DNA of 64,000 bases, from the NCBI GenBank assembly GCA_002412715.1, contig DHVP01000034.1, positions 58,588-122,587 on the forward strand, in the 5' to 3' direction. Within the stretch, counting starts at the first letter, position 1; each line of letters begins with the position of its first letter. The notes below the pieces were generated by a model. The model was not told the origin of the DNA. It saw only the letters and a list, made by a program, of their open reading frames with translations, and did no database searches. Origin of the DNA: Deltaproteobacteria bacterium UBA5205 (GTDB taxonomy: Bacteria > Desulfobacterota > Syntrophorhabdia > Syntrophorhabdales > Syntrophorhabdaceae). Shown here piece by piece: positions 62,540-64,000 of the stretch. Both the position numbers and the translations under genes were made by a program.

Positions 62540-62968
62540 TCAACCTTCGACAACCTCGAGGCCCATGCTTCTGACCGATCCCTCGATGATTTTCATGGCG
62601 CCTTCGAGATCTTTGGCATTGAGATCGACCATTTTGAGCTGTGCGATCTCCTGCACTGAAGACTTCGTTATGGACCCCACCACTTCTTTTCTCGGAGCAT
62701 GGGCACCCTTGGCGAGTTTCGCCGCCTTCTTGATGAGAAATGACGCGGGCGGTGTCTTCGTCACAAAGGTAAAAGTCCTGTCTGAAAATATCGTGATGAG
62801 GGCAGGAATGATGGTGCCCTCCTGACTCTTCGTTCTTTCATTGAAGGCCTTGCAGAACTCCATGATATTGACGCCATGCTGGCCGAGCGCAGGACCGACA
62901 GGAGGCGACGGGGTGGCCTGGCCTGCCTGTAACTGGAGTTTTACCAATGCGATAACTTTCTTTGCCAT
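62540..62968 (-). CDS. rplK: Ribosomal protein uL11
   Basis: 142 residues. LQLQAGQATPSPPVGPALGQ and HGVNIMEFCKAFNERT are the conserved proline-rich start; the C-terminal RNA-binding domain follows. Binds the GTPase-associated centre; needed for RelA-type activation in many bacteria. Confidence 0.97.
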   Translation of the reverse strand: MAKKVIALVKLQLQAGQATPSPPVGPALGQHGVNIMEFCKAFNERTKSQEGTIIPALITIFSDRTFTFVTKTPPASFLIKKAAKLAKGAHAPRKEVVGSITKSSVQEIAQLKMVDLNAKDLEGAMKIIEGSVRSMGLEVVEG

Positions 62969-62981
62969 TTCTTATGCTCCT

Positions 62982-63515
62982 TCAGATTTTCTCTATCTGG
63001 ATAAAATCAAGTTCCACCGGTGTCGTCCTGCCGAAAATATTCAGAAGGACTTTCACTTTGCCCTTCTCCGGTTTTATCTCTTCGACGTTGCCGGTAAAAT
63101 TCGTGAACGGCCCCTCGGTAACCTTGATGCCGTCACCCTTTTCGAACCTGATCTTGGGTTTAATCTTTCCTTTGCCTTCCTGGATCGCATTTATGATATC
63201 GCTTACTTCCTTCTCGGGCAAGGCCGGAGGGTTCATTTTGTCATAGCCGACAAAACCGGTTACCTTCGGGGTATTGCGCACGAAATGCCAGGTGGTGTCG
63301 TTCATGACCATGTTGACGATAATGTATCCCGGAAAAACTGTCCTCTGGGATTTTTTCACCTGTCCCTTCACCTTCTCCATGATAATCTCGGAAGGAACGA
63401 TGATATCTCCGAAATACTCCTCCATCTTCGTGATCTTGATGTTCTCTTCCAACATCTCCTTGACTTTTTGTTCGTATCCCGAATAGGTGTGGACAACATA
63501 CCATTTCTTATCCAT
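62982..63515 (-). CDS. nusG: Transcription termination/antitermination factor NusG
   Basis: About 177 residues from ATG 63515 (GTG 63527 is in frame). KKWYVVHTYSGYEQKVKEML opens the NGN domain; PGYIIVNMVMND follows, and the KOW motif is in FEKGDGIKVTEGPFTNFTG. It binds RNA polymerase and couples it to Rho or the ribosome. Confidence 0.97.
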   Translation of the reverse strand: MDKKWYVVHTYSGYEQKVKEMLEENIKITKMEEYFGDIIVPSEIIMEKVKGQVKKSQRTVFPGYIIVNMVMNDTTWHFVRNTPKVTGFVGYDKMNPPALPEKEVSDIINAIQEGKGKIKPKIRFEKGDGIKVTEGPFTNFTGNVEEIKPEKGKVKVLLNIFGRTTPVELDFIQIEKI

Positions 63516-63533
63516 TAAATTTTCCACCGGTCC

Positions 63534-63734
63534 TTACCGTATGAGGGCCTGGACAATCTTCGCGAGGCCTATATCGACTATACCGAGAAAAAGCGCCGCG
63601 ACAACCACGGTTATGAGAACGATATACGTCCCCTTCATGGCATCCTTTCTTGATGGCCAGGTAACCCTTTTCCCTTCGTGATACACTTCCCGGAAATAAT
63701 CCTTTATAGGCTCTAGTCTGCTTTTGAAATCCAT
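63534..63734 (-). CDS. secE: Preprotein translocase subunit SecE
   Basis: 66 residues with one membrane segment. YFREVYHEGKRVTWPSRKDA is the amphipathic SecE motif. It forms SecYEG with SecY and SecG. Short single-span form, as in most non-gamma-proteobacteria. Confidence 0.95.
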   Translation of the reverse strand: MDFKSRLEPIKDYFREVYHEGKRVTWPSRKDAMKGTYIVLITVVVAALFLGIVDIGLAKIVQALIR

Positions 63735-63752
63735 TTCAGTTCACCGTATTAT

Positions 63753-63826
63753 CAGGCCAGGAGGGATTCGAACCCCCAACACCCGGATTTGGAGTCCGGT
63801 GCTCTATCCGTTAGAGCTACTGGCCT
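63753..63826 (-). tRNA. tRNA-Trp (CCA anticodon)
   Basis: The minus strand folds as a cloverleaf: acceptor AGGCCAG/CTGGCCT, D arm with GCTC/GAGC, anticodon arm CCGGA-CTCCAAA-TCCGG with anticodon CCA, and T arm GGGGG-TTCGAAT-CCCTC. Discriminator G is as expected for tRNA-Trp. The 3' CCA is not encoded. It sits between rpmG and secE as in many bacteria. Confidence 0.95.
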
Positions 63827-63833
63827 TTATGTG

Positions 63834-63983
63834 TTATTTCGTCTCCTTGTGGCTTGTGTGCTTCCTGCAGGCGTTGCAGTATTTCTTCAGTTCAAGCCTG
63901 TCGGGGGTCTTCTGCTTATTCTTCGTTGTTGTATAGTTGCGTCTTTTGCATTCCCCACAGGCCAATATGACAAGTTGCCGCAT
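63834..63983 (-). CDS. rpmG: Ribosomal protein bL33, zinc-binding type
   Basis: 49 residues from ATG 63983 with AGGGG upstream. MRQLVILACGECKRRNYTTT and KKYCNACRKHTSHKE show the paired CxxC motifs (CGEC, CNAC) of zinc-type L33. Short genes such as this are easy to miss. It precedes tRNA-Trp and secE. Confidence 0.93.
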   Translation of the reverse strand: MRQLVILACGECKRRNYTTTKNKQKTPDRLELKKYCNACRKHTSHKETK

Positions 63984-64000
63984 TGTAATTCCCCTTTATT

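Overview
The window looks like a chromosomal segment from a Gram-negative anaerobe. Gram-negative: a Wza-type export lipoprotein, tolB-pal-cpoB, and TRAP transport. Anaerobic: a ferredoxin-dependent 2-oxoacid oxidoreductase, an AprBA-like flavoprotein/ferredoxin pair, and an FAD/Fe-S/CCG oxidase. Gene content and order suggest a deltaproteobacterial-type (Desulfobacterota-like, possibly syntrophic) organism. That is inference from family content; no rRNA is present to test it.

Region 1 (1-23.1 kb, minus strand) is one long exopolysaccharide locus. Its gene set matches the XrtA/PEP-CTERM-associated EPS type: NtrC-like regulator, pseudo-receiver protein, export lipoprotein, chain-length protein, ExeA-like ATPase, BY-kinase-like ATPase, polyprenyl sugar transferase, polysaccharide deacetylase, acyltransferase, FemAB-like protein, aminotransferase, two glycosyltransferases, flippase, O-antigen ligase-like protein, methyltransferase and CapK-like adenylating enzyme. 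At its distal end is a large secreted protein with three golvesin-like/PKD-like repeats, cut by the window edge. Many genes are coupled by ATGA overlaps. No exosortase gene lies in the window. A near-consensus sigma-54 promoter with a TTGTAAA inverted repeat precedes the pseudo-receiver gene.

Region 2 (23.3-31.6 kb) is mixed housekeeping: a small Cys-rich protein, a TPR protein, RecD2 helicase, a LETM1-like small membrane protein, a bifunctional-type Rel/Spo protein, rpmB, a DUF192 protein and a C_GCAxxG_C_C protein. Its intergenic spaces carry short-unit repeats, including a heptamer-built hairpin that recurs at 41.87 kb.

Region 3 (31.4-41.1 kb, minus strand) joins a TRAP transporter (dctPQM), a FadR-type GntR regulator, an AprA-like flavoprotein, a two-cluster ferredoxin, small proteins and a fused GlcD/GlcF-like oxidase. 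TGGTCTNACCA-type operators lie in the control regions, so this looks like one regulon for uptake and redox processing of an unknown organic acid.

Region 4 (41.4-48.3 kb) holds a decayed dehydrogenase pseudogene, a metallo-beta-lactamase-fold hydrolase, a secreted helical protein, two periplasmic thioredoxin-fold proteins, a small STI1-like exported protein, and a four-subunit VOR-type 2-oxoacid:ferredoxin oxidoreductase followed by a tandem-ACT protein.

Region 5 (48.6-52.3 kb, plus strand) is lysR-tolB-pal-cpoB. It runs head-on into region 6 (52.3-64 kb, minus strand), the classic rpmG-tRNA-Trp-secE-nusG-rplK-rplA-rplJ-rplL-rpoB-rpoC cluster. That cluster has an L10 leader, a long rplL-rpoB hairpin, and TTG start codons on rplJ and rpoC.
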